A stretch of DNA of 64,000 nucleotides from the NCBI GenBank assembly GCA_903945175.1, contig CAJAUM010000133.1, forward strand, positions 123,646 to 187,645. The letters run 5' to 3'. Below are positions 9,195 to 16,621 of the stretch, piece by piece; the stretch's first letter is position 1, and each line of letters starts with the position of its first letter. Source of the DNA: an uncultured Bacteroidales bacterium (GTDB taxonomy: Bacteria; Bacteroidota; Bacteroidia; Bacteroidales; FEN-979). The translations under genes were made by a program, and so were the position numbers. Below the pieces are notes generated by a model, which ran no database searches, was not told where the DNA came from, and saw nothing but the letters and a program-made list of their open reading frames with translations.

Positions 9195-10379
9195 TTAAAA
9201 AAACTTCATGGTCACCTCTTTCAGAAATTTTTCTTCAAGGGTGCGGGTGATCCGGTGAACGACGGTACGGCGAAGTTCCAGTTCAACAGGCATGGTGGGA
9301 TCCTGGTGGGCCGTGTTGATGTTTGTGCCAACCAGGAAGTGAATCTCATCACTTTCAAGCAGGAATCTTACGATTTCATCGGCCGGGCCTTTGCCCAGCA
9401 TTTGGTTGTTGTTGTATTTCTTGAGCAGTTCGCTGACTTTACTCAGGGTCAGGATCCCTTCGGTGATCAGCTCAACCCCGTTCATGTGTGAAACAGGCGG
9501 CAATTCCATATCATACCTTACCTTGGAATCGATGATCTCCTCGCCCCATTCCCGGGCAACCATATCGGCCGTAGTAGCCCCGCAAATGATCTTCTTTCCT
9601 TCAAACTGTTTTAAAAGCGCTGTAAACATGGCGTCGATTGCAGAATCCTGCGGCGGACCAGAAAAAATCATCAGTTTACGGGGTTCACGAAAATAGATTA
9701 CACCGCAGCTTATATCATCAAGGGGATGAAAACTGTCATTTTGGTTCGCCTTATTTACAACCCTGGTTCCCAATTTAACTGCTGAGATATCACCCTCCTC
9801 CCTGATAGACTCTTCAACAAATTTCTGAAGATTTTCAAGTCCCCATCCCATTTGCAGACGTTCACTTCCAAGGCCTGATTGCGTGACCCCATCGGAACAA
9901 AACACGATCCTGTCCTCTTTTTGTGGCTTGAATGTGGTGGTAAGCACCTCCCGTCCGACATTCCTTTCACCTTCAAGCACCACACAGTTCCACTCAGGTT
10001 CATATAGTTTTGATCCCCGTAAGATGAGCGTTTTCGGGTTTTCATATTCCAGGATGCGCACCTCTCCTTCGACATCAATTTCAATAACCGTAAAGGTCGA
10101 GTAGTTCATCTGTTTCATGCTGTCGACCGGCAGCGTTTTCATAATGATCTCAGTGATCTTCTGGATGCTTTTATGCTCCTGGGTGAAATTTACAGCCAGG
10201 GTGGCCGTAAGCGTTCCCAGCATATTGGCTTTAATTCCATGGCCCATTCCATCTGACAATACAACGATTATACGGCCCTCCTCCTTGATCCTTCGGGATA
10301 TGAAAACATCACCGCAAACACGGGCTTCCCCATGGCATTTTTGCTGACAGTTAACTTCTATGTAAAACTTTTCGTCCAA
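9195..10379 (-). CDS. SpoIIE-type PP2C protein phosphatase in the hydrogenase locus
   Basis: Predicted Mg/Mn-dependent serine/threonine phosphatase of the SpoIIE/PP2C family. The metal-binding motifs are visible as VVLSDGMGHGIKA (about residues 39-51) and VFCSDGVTQSGLG (about 157-169), plus DDISCGVI near residue 220. After the phosphatase domain there is an extra C-terminal region of roughly 160 residues starting at KLMIFSGPPQDSAI that I do not recognise. It is the second gene of a leftward transcription unit that starts with the hydrogenase-domain sensor at 12326, with 33 bases between them. SpoIIE-type phosphatases beside sensory [FeFe]-hydrogenase genes are known from anaerobes, so a role in transmitting a redox or H2 signal is likely (inference). 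Confidence 0.82.
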   Translation of the reverse strand: MDEKFYIEVNCQQKCHGEARVCGDVFISRRIKEEGRIIVVLSDGMGHGIKANMLGTLTATLAVNFTQEHKSIQKITEIIMKTLPVDSMKQMNYSTFTVIEIDVEGEVRILEYENPKTLILRGSKLYEPEWNCVVLEGERNVGREVLTTTFKPQKEDRIVFCSDGVTQSGLGSERLQMGWGLENLQKFVEESIREEGDISAVKLGTRVVNKANQNDSFHPLDDISCGVIYFREPRKLMIFSGPPQDSAIDAMFTALLKQFEGKKIICGATTADMVAREWGEEIIDSKVRYDMELPPVSHMNGVELITEGILTLSKVSELLKKYNNNQMLGKGPADEIVRFLLESDEIHFLVGTNINTAHQDPTMPVELELRRTVVHRITRTLEEKFLKEVTMKFF

Positions 10380-10397
10380 TGAATATAAAGTTTAATT

Positions 10398-10416
10398 GTC
10401 ACGTGTCGCGCGTCAC
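10398..10416 (-). repeat. GTGACRC heptad repeat, copy 1
   Basis: Read on the minus strand: GTGACGC, GCGACAC, GTGAC, preceded by AAAAC. It overlaps the stop codon of the upstream sensor gene and fills most of the 33-base gap. Related copies are at 33218-33236 and 42847-42872. Confidence 0.6.
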
Positions 10417-12326
10417 GTTTTCTTCCCCGGGTTTTTATAGGTATCGATCACCGAATTGAGCATCTGCTCTGATTTTGCTGCTCCCTCTCCCAACAGGTAG
10501 GCTATTTTCTGAACCATGTCGAAGTTTTCATCAATGACTTCAGAAAGGCGGTTGACAATTTGTTCTTTCCTCAGCTCCGGAACATACATGTCGCGTAATA
10601 TTCCTCCGACATATTTATGGCTGCGGATGGAAAAAATGGAGATGCCCAATTTGGTATCACCAAACTGAACATCTTTATTTTCAATGGATTCATCAGATGT
10701 TAACACATAAGAGAACATTTTGTAAAAATGAACTGGCAGCAACGATTTAAGGTCAGCACCAACCAATCCGGGGATCACTTCATCAATCATGGCAGCTTCC
10801 TCCCCGACTATCCGGATAAAAGCTTTGTTAGACTGATATATCTTCAGATCTTCATCCACGATCACAACGCCTGAAATCAGTTTCTGGAGCATGGTAGAAA
10901 TAATATCGGCGGTTTCTTTCTGAGCTTCCTGCTCATGTTTTGCCATCTCCTCCGACTCGGCAAGTGCAGTTTTTGTTTTGGCAAGGCTCTCGTTCGTGGC
11001 ACGAAGTGTCTGGATATATTCCTGCCTGTTATGGCCTGTGAACACATGACACATTTCGGTCGTTGCAAGGCCCTGAGAAATAGCAATGGCCAGTTCGCGG
11101 CAGTTGGTATATCCGCAAGATTCGCAGCCTATATCATTGTGCATTTGACCTTCCCTGTGGATCATTTTCAAAACCTCTTCAATCTTTTCATCATCCGGTA
11201 TCGGCAACCGCTGGTCATCAGCAACGAACTGCCTCGAAAGATCAAGGGAGGCAACACAGGCGATTTCTTCTGCCCATGTTTGTTTATCAAATGTTGTCAA
11301 GCGTTTATTCGCATATTCTGTCACAAGGGTCATGCGCAGGAATTTCTCACCTCCCGGAGAGGTTCCGGGCCCCATCAGACAACCTTCGTCGTAGAACATG
11401 TTGAAGTTTCGTTTGATCAGTTCAATCCTTGAATCAAACTCCTTCACTGCATCCAGCATGTTATTGCGGCCTTCAGTCGTAATCACACTGCCCGTAAGGA
11501 GATTCTCATTAATTTCTCCGGCTTGCAACAGACCATTGCTGATGGGATAAAGCGAACCCAGGTGGCCCAGAGGAGCATCAAATTCCGAAAATTCCACCTG
11601 GCTCTCCCGGATATTCAAATCATTAAACAGCTGGCGAAGTTCGATAAAGGTCAGGACTGCATCTATTTTTGCATCTCCCTCAAATTTCAAAGCCTCATCT
11701 TTTGTAGCCATGCATGGACCAATAAAAACCACCCTGACATCCTCCCCATATTTCTGCCTGATCACCTTTGCAGTGGCGACCATCGGAGATACCAGCGGAG
11801 CGAGGTTAATGATCAATTCGGGGTGATATTTTTCGATGAGGGAAACTACGGATGGACAATTGGCTGTGATGTAATATTTGCCTTTGAAATTTTCGAAGAG
11901 CTCCTTGTACTTCATGGCAACCAGGTCGACACCGAAGGAAACTTCACTGACGAATGTGAATCCCAGCTGCCTGATCATTTCCACAAACTTCCGGTAGTCT
12001 GTAATGTCGTGAAACTCACCGGAAATGGTAGGGTCGCAAATTGCGGCCACTTTTTCGCCTGATGACAACAGCGCTTTTGTAACATCAATGGAACTCCGGT
12101 AAAAAATTGCGTGCGGCGAGCAGGAGCGGTAGCAACTGCCGCATCCGATGCAGCGGTTTGTAATAATGGAGGGCAATTCAGAATTAACATCCACCTTTAT
12201 GGCCTTGACAGGACATATCCTTACACAGGAGTAGCATTTGGTGCAAAGATCATGATGTATCTGAAAAAGCGGTTCCACGGGCATCAGCAGGTTATGATGG
12301 TCAAAGTTATGAATATCTGAGGTCAT
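10413..12326 (-). CDS. sensory-type [FeFe]-hydrogenase-domain protein with Fe-S and PAS-like modules (no kinase)
   Basis: Protein of the sensory hydrogenase (HydS-like) type. Domains in order: two [4Fe-4S] ferredoxin motifs (CTKCYSCVRICP, about 28-39; CIGCGSCYRSCS, about 59-70), an H-cluster domain (about 90-370), a CxxCGxxxC...C Fe-S domain (Cys401, 404, 409, 426), a coiled coil, and a PAS-like C-terminal domain (about 480-600). There is no kinase. The H-cluster loops are altered: loop 1 is TANCP (Cys157, with Asn where catalytic enzymes have the proton-relay Cys), loop 2 is GPCMATK (Cys205), and loop 3 is YDEGCLMGPG with only Cys316. The position of the other loop-3 cysteine is Tyr312. So one usual cluster ligand is missing, and H2 turnover is doubtful. 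It is divergent from hydC and followed by a SpoIIE-type phosphatase. Confidence 0.87.
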   Translation of the reverse strand: MTSDIHNFDHHNLLMPVEPLFQIHHDLCTKCYSCVRICPVKAIKVDVNSELPSIITNRCIGCGSCYRSCSPHAIFYRSSIDVTKALLSSGEKVAAICDPTISGEFHDITDYRKFVEMIRQLGFTFVSEVSFGVDLVAMKYKELFENFKGKYYITANCPSVVSLIEKYHPELIINLAPLVSPMVATAKVIRQKYGEDVRVVFIGPCMATKDEALKFEGDAKIDAVLTFIELRQLFNDLNIRESQVEFSEFDAPLGHLGSLYPISNGLLQAGEINENLLTGSVITTEGRNNMLDAVKEFDSRIELIKRNFNMFYDEGCLMGPGTSPGGEKFLRMTLVTEYANKRLTTFDKQTWAEEIACVASLDLSRQFVADDQRLPIPDDEKIEEVLKMIHREGQMHNDIGCESCGYTNCRELAIAISQGLATTEMCHVFTGHNRQEYIQTLRATNESLAKTKTALAESEEMAKHEQEAQKETADIISTMLQKLISGVVIVDEDLKIYQSNKAFIRIVGEEAAMIDEVIPGLVGADLKSLLPVHFYKMFSYVLTSDESIENKDVQFGDTKLGISIFSIRSHKYVGGILRDMYVPELRKEQIVNRLSEVIDENFDMVQKIAYLLGEGAAKSEQMLNSVIDTYKNPGKKT

Positions 12327-12339
12327 AAAACACCTTTAT

Positions 12340-12347
12340 CAAAATTA
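12340..12347 (-). promoter_or_regulatory. -7 element for the leftward sensor/phosphatase unit
   Basis: Minus-strand TAATTTTG matches TAnnTTTG and ends 14 bases before the ATG of the hydrogenase-domain sensor, implying a very short leader. Confidence 0.5.
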
Positions 12348-12373
12348 TTTACTCCAAAAGAGGATGTTAATAT

Positions 12374-12391
12374 TTGTTTAATTATTCACAT
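12374..12391. promoter_or_regulatory. Rex-operator-like palindrome, site 1
   Basis: TTGTTTAATTATTCACAT. On the other strand it reads ATGTGAATAATTAAACAA. It resembles the Rex consensus TTGTGAA/TTGTTAA-N4-TTAACAA with two or three mismatches. It sits between the divergent hydrogenase units and abuts site 2. The locus encodes Rex at 20226, which makes autoregulation of this region likely. Confidence 0.5.
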
Positions 12392-12408
12392 TGCTAAATA
12401 ATTAACAA
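12391..12408. promoter_or_regulatory. Rex-operator-like palindrome, site 2
   Basis: TTGCTAAATAATTAACAA differs at one position (C for T) from the clostridial-type Rex consensus TTGTTAANNNNTTAACAA. It lies about 30 bases upstream of the hydC -7 element and about 45 bases upstream of the leftward -7 element, so a bound repressor could affect both directions. Confidence 0.65.
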
Positions 12409-12438
12409 TTAAATCTTTCATTGTTCATTATTATATAT

Positions 12439-12446
12439 TATTTTTG
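12439..12446 (+). promoter_or_regulatory. -7 element for the hydC-rex operon
   Basis: TATTTTTG is a full match to TAnnTTTG. It overlaps an upstream GTG of the hydC frame, which supports translation starting at the ATG at 12476. Confidence 0.6.
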
Positions 12447-12475
12447 TGATGCGGATATCCATTTTTGTATTCATC

Positions 12476-12940
12476 ATGAAAGAGCCAATAGCGGAGTTAC
12501 TTAGCAAATATCCTGTAAACCGGAAAGAGGGATTGCTGCCAATTTTGCAGGAGATGCAGCGGGAGTACGGTTTTCTGCCCGAGGAACTGCTTGGGGAGGT
12601 CGGCCGGCACCTGAATTTACCTGTCAATAAAATTTTTGCAGTCGCCGCGTTTTACGATTATTTCCGCTTCAAGCCGCAGGGGCATCATCATATTCAGATT
12701 TGCAGAGGGACAGCCTGCCACCTGGCTGGCTCTTCGACCTACCTGAACGAGCTTGAGAAGCATTTGAAGGTAAAGGCTGGGAGTACCAGCAGGGACCGAA
12801 AATTCAGCCTTGAACTTATGAATTGCATGGGAGCCTGCGAATCTGCCCCTGTACTGAGAATAAACGAGACGTTTTACCACCATGTTACTCCTGAAGATTT
12901 AACCCGGATTATTCGTTCCATCAAAGATAAAACAGACTAA
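12476..12940 (+). CDS. hydC: NAD-linked [FeFe]-hydrogenase subunit HydC (NuoE-like, [2Fe-2S])
   Basis: Small electron-transfer subunit with a thioredoxin-like [2Fe-2S] fold, homologous to NuoE. The four ligands are visible as ICRGTACHLAGSS (C-x4-C) and LMNCMGACESAP (C-x3-C). The N-terminal helical part (LLPILQEMQREYGFLPEELL) is typical of the family. It is the first gene of a rightward operon; hydB starts one base after its stop. In the trimeric HydABC enzymes this subunit works with HydB to move electrons between NADH and the hydrogenase subunit. The ATG at 12476 is chosen because the longer GTG start (12446) overlaps the -7 element. Confidence 0.92.
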   Translation: MKEPIAELLSKYPVNRKEGLLPILQEMQREYGFLPEELLGEVGRHLNLPVNKIFAVAAFYDYFRFKPQGHHHIQICRGTACHLAGSSTYLNELEKHLKVKAGSTSRDRKFSLELMNCMGACESAPVLRINETFYHHVTPEDLTRIIRSIKDKTD

Positions 12941-12941
12941 G

Positions 12942-14891
12942 ATGATTTCAATGGATTCACTTGAAAACAAAGAATTTCTGGTTGAGAAGATCCTAAAAAA
13001 CTACTCCAACATCTTTGATAAAATCACCTCTGAAAGACTGGCGCTTCTCAGAAGAGAAAAGTTAAATCATCCCGTCATATTCATCGGGATGGGAACATGC
13101 GGAGTGATTTCCGGTGCAGCAAAAACCCATGCGGCTGTTGAGAAATATCTGGCAAAGAACCATGTAGATGCAGAAGTTGTAAAAGTGGGATGTTTGGGTT
13201 TATGTTCAGCAGAACCTTTGCTGGATGTGCAAATACCCGGAAAGGCCAGGTTATCATTTCACCATGCTACCGAAGAGAAGGTCGACGATCTGCTGAATTC
13301 TGTTTTTCATCGTTCCCTCGTACCAGAAACATTGCTGGGACAACACAAACACACTTCCCACGAAGATTGGCCAAATATTCCCAATATAGAACAACATCCG
13401 TTCTTTGCCCGCCAGCATAAAATAGTTCTTCGCAATACAGGTGTTATTTCACCCCACGCCATTGATGACTATATTGCTTTTGGCGGGTATAAATCACTAT
13501 ATAAGACGGTGTTAAATTATACTGCCGACAAGGTTTGTGATATTGTTGAACAAAGCGAGCTGCGTGGCCGTGGTGGTGGCGGTTTCCCGACTGGTAAGAA
13601 ATGGATGGTTGCCCACGGGACTGGCAGTGATCAGAAATATCTCATTTGCAATGCCGATGAGAGCGATCCCGGGGCATACATGAACAGGGCACTCATTGAA
13701 GGAGATCCGCACAGGGTGCTGGAAGGGATTGCAATTGCGGCGTATGCAATCGGGGCGAACAACGCCTATATCTATGTAAGGTCCGATTATGAGCAGCCAA
13801 TACTGATCCTCGAAAATGCCCTGAAACAGGCCAGGGAGTACGGTTTTACCGGGGAAAATATTTTTGAGAGCGGGTTTAACCTGAATATTTTTATCCGGCA
13901 GGGAGCTGGGGCATTTGTTTGCGGCGAAGAGACCGCCATGATCGCCAGTATCGAGGGCCGCAGGGGCATTCCACAGTCAAAGCCGCCTTACCCTGCTGAA
14001 AAAGGGTTGTTCGGACATCCAACCATTGTAAATAATATTGAGACCCTGGCCAATATTCCAGCTATCCTTGAAAATGGGCCGTCATGGTTTAAATCGATAG
14101 GTACCCAGCAAAGCAGGGGGACTAAACTATTCAGCATCGCCGGGAATGGCATCCATAGCGGATTCATTGAGGTCCCCATGGGAATCACCCTATCCGATAT
14201 TGTCAACAACATTGCAGGAGGGGTGAAAAACGGAAAAAAACTGAAAGCTGTCCAGCTGGGTGGGCCAACAGGCGTTTGCATTCCTTCAGTGAATCTTAAC
14301 ACAGTTGTGGGATATGAAACATTACAGGAGGCTGGTTCTTCCATGCCATTGGGTGGGCTGATCATCCTGGATGAAGATACCTGCATGGTGAATCTGTCAT
14401 TATATTTCATGGAATTCCTCCAAAAGGAGAGTTGCGGGAAGTGCATTCCATGCCGGGAAGGCACAGGCCGGATGCTGAGAATCCTTGAAGAGATTACCCA
14501 TCGTCCGCGGGAAGAGACTACCCATGAGACCCTCGAACGTTTTAAAGGGGTTGTTGAACTTGAACGTATTGCAGAGGTCATTCGCGATACATCCCTGTGC
14601 GGATTGGGTCAAAATGCACCAAATCCTGTACTCTCCTCTCTCAAGTGGTTCAGGGAAGAGTATGAAGAACATATTTTTGACAGAAAATGCCAGGTTGCGG
14701 TATGCCATGACCTGAGAACCTTCTATATCGATGCGGAGATTTGCAATGGTTGCAATGTATGCCAGAAAAAATGTCCAAAAAACGCCATTGTCGGCGCAAT
14801 CAAATCTCCCCATTTCATCATCGAGTCAAAATGCAATGGCTGCGGAATTTGTTTCGACAGTTGTAAATTCAATGCCATTTACTTCAAATAA
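12942..14891 (+). CDS. hydB: NAD-linked [FeFe]-hydrogenase subunit HydB (NuoF-like, FMN, Fe-S)
   Basis: FMN- and NAD(H)-binding subunit homologous to NuoF and the place where electron bifurcation occurs in HydABC enzymes. N-terminal [2Fe-2S] thioredoxin-like domain (GTCGVISGA near residue 50; GCLGLCSAEP near 87). Then the FMN/NADH domain (RGRGGGGFPTGKKW, ICNADESDPGAYMNR, VCGEETAM) and the NuoF-type [4Fe-4S] site (SCGKCIPCREGTGRM). A C-terminal pair of [4Fe-4S] ferredoxin motifs closes it (CNGCNVCQKKCP and CNGCGICFDSCK). Complete length (649 residues) compared with the HydB family. It is tightly packed between hydC and hydA. Whether the enzyme bifurcates (NADH plus ferredoxin) is inferred from subunit composition. 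Confidence 0.93.
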   Translation: MISMDSLENKEFLVEKILKNYSNIFDKITSERLALLRREKLNHPVIFIGMGTCGVISGAAKTHAAVEKYLAKNHVDAEVVKVGCLGLCSAEPLLDVQIPGKARLSFHHATEEKVDDLLNSVFHRSLVPETLLGQHKHTSHEDWPNIPNIEQHPFFARQHKIVLRNTGVISPHAIDDYIAFGGYKSLYKTVLNYTADKVCDIVEQSELRGRGGGGFPTGKKWMVAHGTGSDQKYLICNADESDPGAYMNRALIEGDPHRVLEGIAIAAYAIGANNAYIYVRSDYEQPILILENALKQAREYGFTGENIFESGFNLNIFIRQGAGAFVCGEETAMIASIEGRRGIPQSKPPYPAEKGLFGHPTIVNNIETLANIPAILENGPSWFKSIGTQQSRGTKLFSIAGNGIHSGFIEVPMGITLSDIVNNIAGGVKNGKKLKAVQLGGPTGVCIPSVNLNTVVGYETLQEAGSSMPLGGLIILDEDTCMVNLSLYFMEFLQKESCGKCIPCREGTGRMLRILEEITHRPREETTHETLERFKGVVELERIAEVIRDTSLCGLGQNAPNPVLSSLKWFREEYEEHIFDRKCQVAVCHDLRTFYIDAEICNGCNVCQKKCPKNAIVGAIKSPHFIIESKCNGCGICFDSCKFNAIYFK

Positions 14892-14899
14892 CCGGGAAC

Positions 14900-16621
14900 A
14901 TGCAATTTAACATTGAGGTAAACAACCAGCAGGTTTCTGCAAAGCGGGGCGAAACCATTAAAAACGTGCTCGACCGGATTGGGATTCATGTTCCGACCTT
15001 GTGCTATATGAACGGTTTTAGTCCCACCGGTGGCTGCAGAATGTGTGTGGTAGAGGTTGATGGCGTTGGTGGACTTGTCCCTTCATGTTCTCATCCGGTA
15101 ACAGAATGGATGAAGATAAAAACCCATTCTCCAAGAGTTCTTAATGCCAGGAAAGTTCTTGTTGAACTTCTCCTTGCAGGTCATCCTGACGACTGCCTTT
15201 ACTGTGAACGGAGCGGAAGTTGTCGTTTACAGGACCTTGCTGCAGAGATGAATATCAGGGAGCGAAAATACATTGGGAAACGCCGGAAGATTCAGATCGA
15301 CAACCTCTGTTCATCCATTGTACGCGACCCTGCAAAATGTGTGTTATGTGGCCGTTGTATCCGGATTTGCGATGAACTGATCGGGGTTTCTGCCATTGAT
15401 GTGATTGGCCGGGGAACCGAAAGCAGGATTGGAACCGCTTACAACAAAGGTTTGAACACCCAGACCTGCGTGAAATGCGGTCAATGTATTATGGTTTGTC
15501 CTACCGGAGCCATTACGGAAAAATCGAACATCCATGCTGTCATAGAAGCACTCAATAACCCAGACCTGTTTCCTGTGATTCAGTTCTCCCCTGCTGTGCC
15601 TGCCTCTATTGCAGAGGAATTCAACATCAAAGCCAGCAAAGACATTCTCAACCTGCTGCGTGCAGTTTTGAAAAGAGCAGGCTTCAGACAGGTTTTTGAC
15701 ACCTCTATGGCAGCTGATCTGAATATTATGGAGGAGGCAACCGAATTTATTGAACGGTTCAAAAATGGAGGCAAACTCCCCATGTTTACCTCTTGCTGTC
15801 CATCATGGGTCAGGTTTATTGAAGAGCTGAAGCCCCAATTGAAACCTGGTTTATCGACAAGTTTTTCACCCCAGCAAATTATGGGTCGCCTGATTAAAAA
15901 TTACATCACAAGCTCTGCCGGTCAGAAATCAGAGAATGTATTTGTTGTTTCAGTCACGCCTTGCACCGCCAGGAAGCATGAGGCTGACCATGACCGTATG
16001 AAAAGCGGCAATTCCCCTTATGTGGATATTGCGATCACCACAAGAGAACTGTCGAAGATTATCAGGCTGCTCGGAATCGATTTCAACAGCCTGGAACCAG
16101 AACCCAGCGATACAGCATTCAGTATGCGCAGTTCTTCAGGCAATTTGTTTGATATCTCGGGGGGACATTTGGAGGGATTGTTAAGGACCATCCATTTTAT
16201 GATGACCGGCCAGGAGATGAGTACGCTTAAAATCAACGAACTACGCGGACTAAAACAGAAGAAGGAGGCGAGGGTAAAAATCGGTAAAGTTGTTTTAAAT
16301 GTGGTGGCTGTAAGTGGCTTGGCCAATGCAAAAATGCTCGTTGATGAAATTGAAGCCGGCCGCGAGAGTTTTCAAATTATTGAGGTGATGGCTTGTCCCC
16401 ACGGCTGTATCAATGGTGGCGGACAGAAGCTGGATACAGATGAAAAGGGCTTGAAATTCCGGATGAAGGCGCTTTATGACGTTGACGAGGAAGAGATCAT
16501 TAAAGTTGCCCACAAAAACCCGATCATTTCTGACCTTTATGAAAAATATCTTGCAAAACCAGGGAGTGAACAGTGCAGGGAACTCCTTCATGTTTCACAG
16601 TTTAAGGCTGAGTTAACATGA
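14900..16621 (+). CDS. hydA: [FeFe]-hydrogenase catalytic subunit HydA
   Basis: Catalytic subunit carrying the H-cluster. Domain order: [2Fe-2S] plant-ferredoxin type (Cys35, 46, 49, 63), His-ligated [4Fe-4S] (HPDDCLYCERSGSC), two [4Fe-4S] motifs (about 147-157 and 190-200), H-cluster domain, and small-subunit-like C-terminus. By chance the residue numbers equal those of Clostridium pasteurianum CpI. Ligands Cys300, 355, 499 and 503 and proton-path residues Cys299, Glu279, Glu282 and Ser319 are present (TSCCPSW; EVMACPHGC). Second-sphere residues differ: Thr353 for Met, Arg358 for Lys, and Asp418 in place of the GATGG Gly. It is the third gene of the hydCBA operon and overlaps the next gene by four bases. 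No maturase genes (hydEFG) are in the window. Confidence 0.93.
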   Translation: MQFNIEVNNQQVSAKRGETIKNVLDRIGIHVPTLCYMNGFSPTGGCRMCVVEVDGVGGLVPSCSHPVTEWMKIKTHSPRVLNARKVLVELLLAGHPDDCLYCERSGSCRLQDLAAEMNIRERKYIGKRRKIQIDNLCSSIVRDPAKCVLCGRCIRICDELIGVSAIDVIGRGTESRIGTAYNKGLNTQTCVKCGQCIMVCPTGAITEKSNIHAVIEALNNPDLFPVIQFSPAVPASIAEEFNIKASKDILNLLRAVLKRAGFRQVFDTSMAADLNIMEEATEFIERFKNGGKLPMFTSCCPSWVRFIEELKPQLKPGLSTSFSPQQIMGRLIKNYITSSAGQKSENVFVVSVTPCTARKHEADHDRMKSGNSPYVDIAITTRELSKIIRLLGIDFNSLEPEPSDTAFSMRSSSGNLFDISGGHLEGLLRTIHFMMTGQEMSTLKINELRGLKQKKEARVKIGKVVLNVVAVSGLANAKMLVDEIEAGRESFQIIEVMACPHGCINGGGQKLDTDEKGLKFRMKALYDVDEEEIIKVAHKNPIISDLYEKYLAKPGSEQCRELLHVSQFKAELT

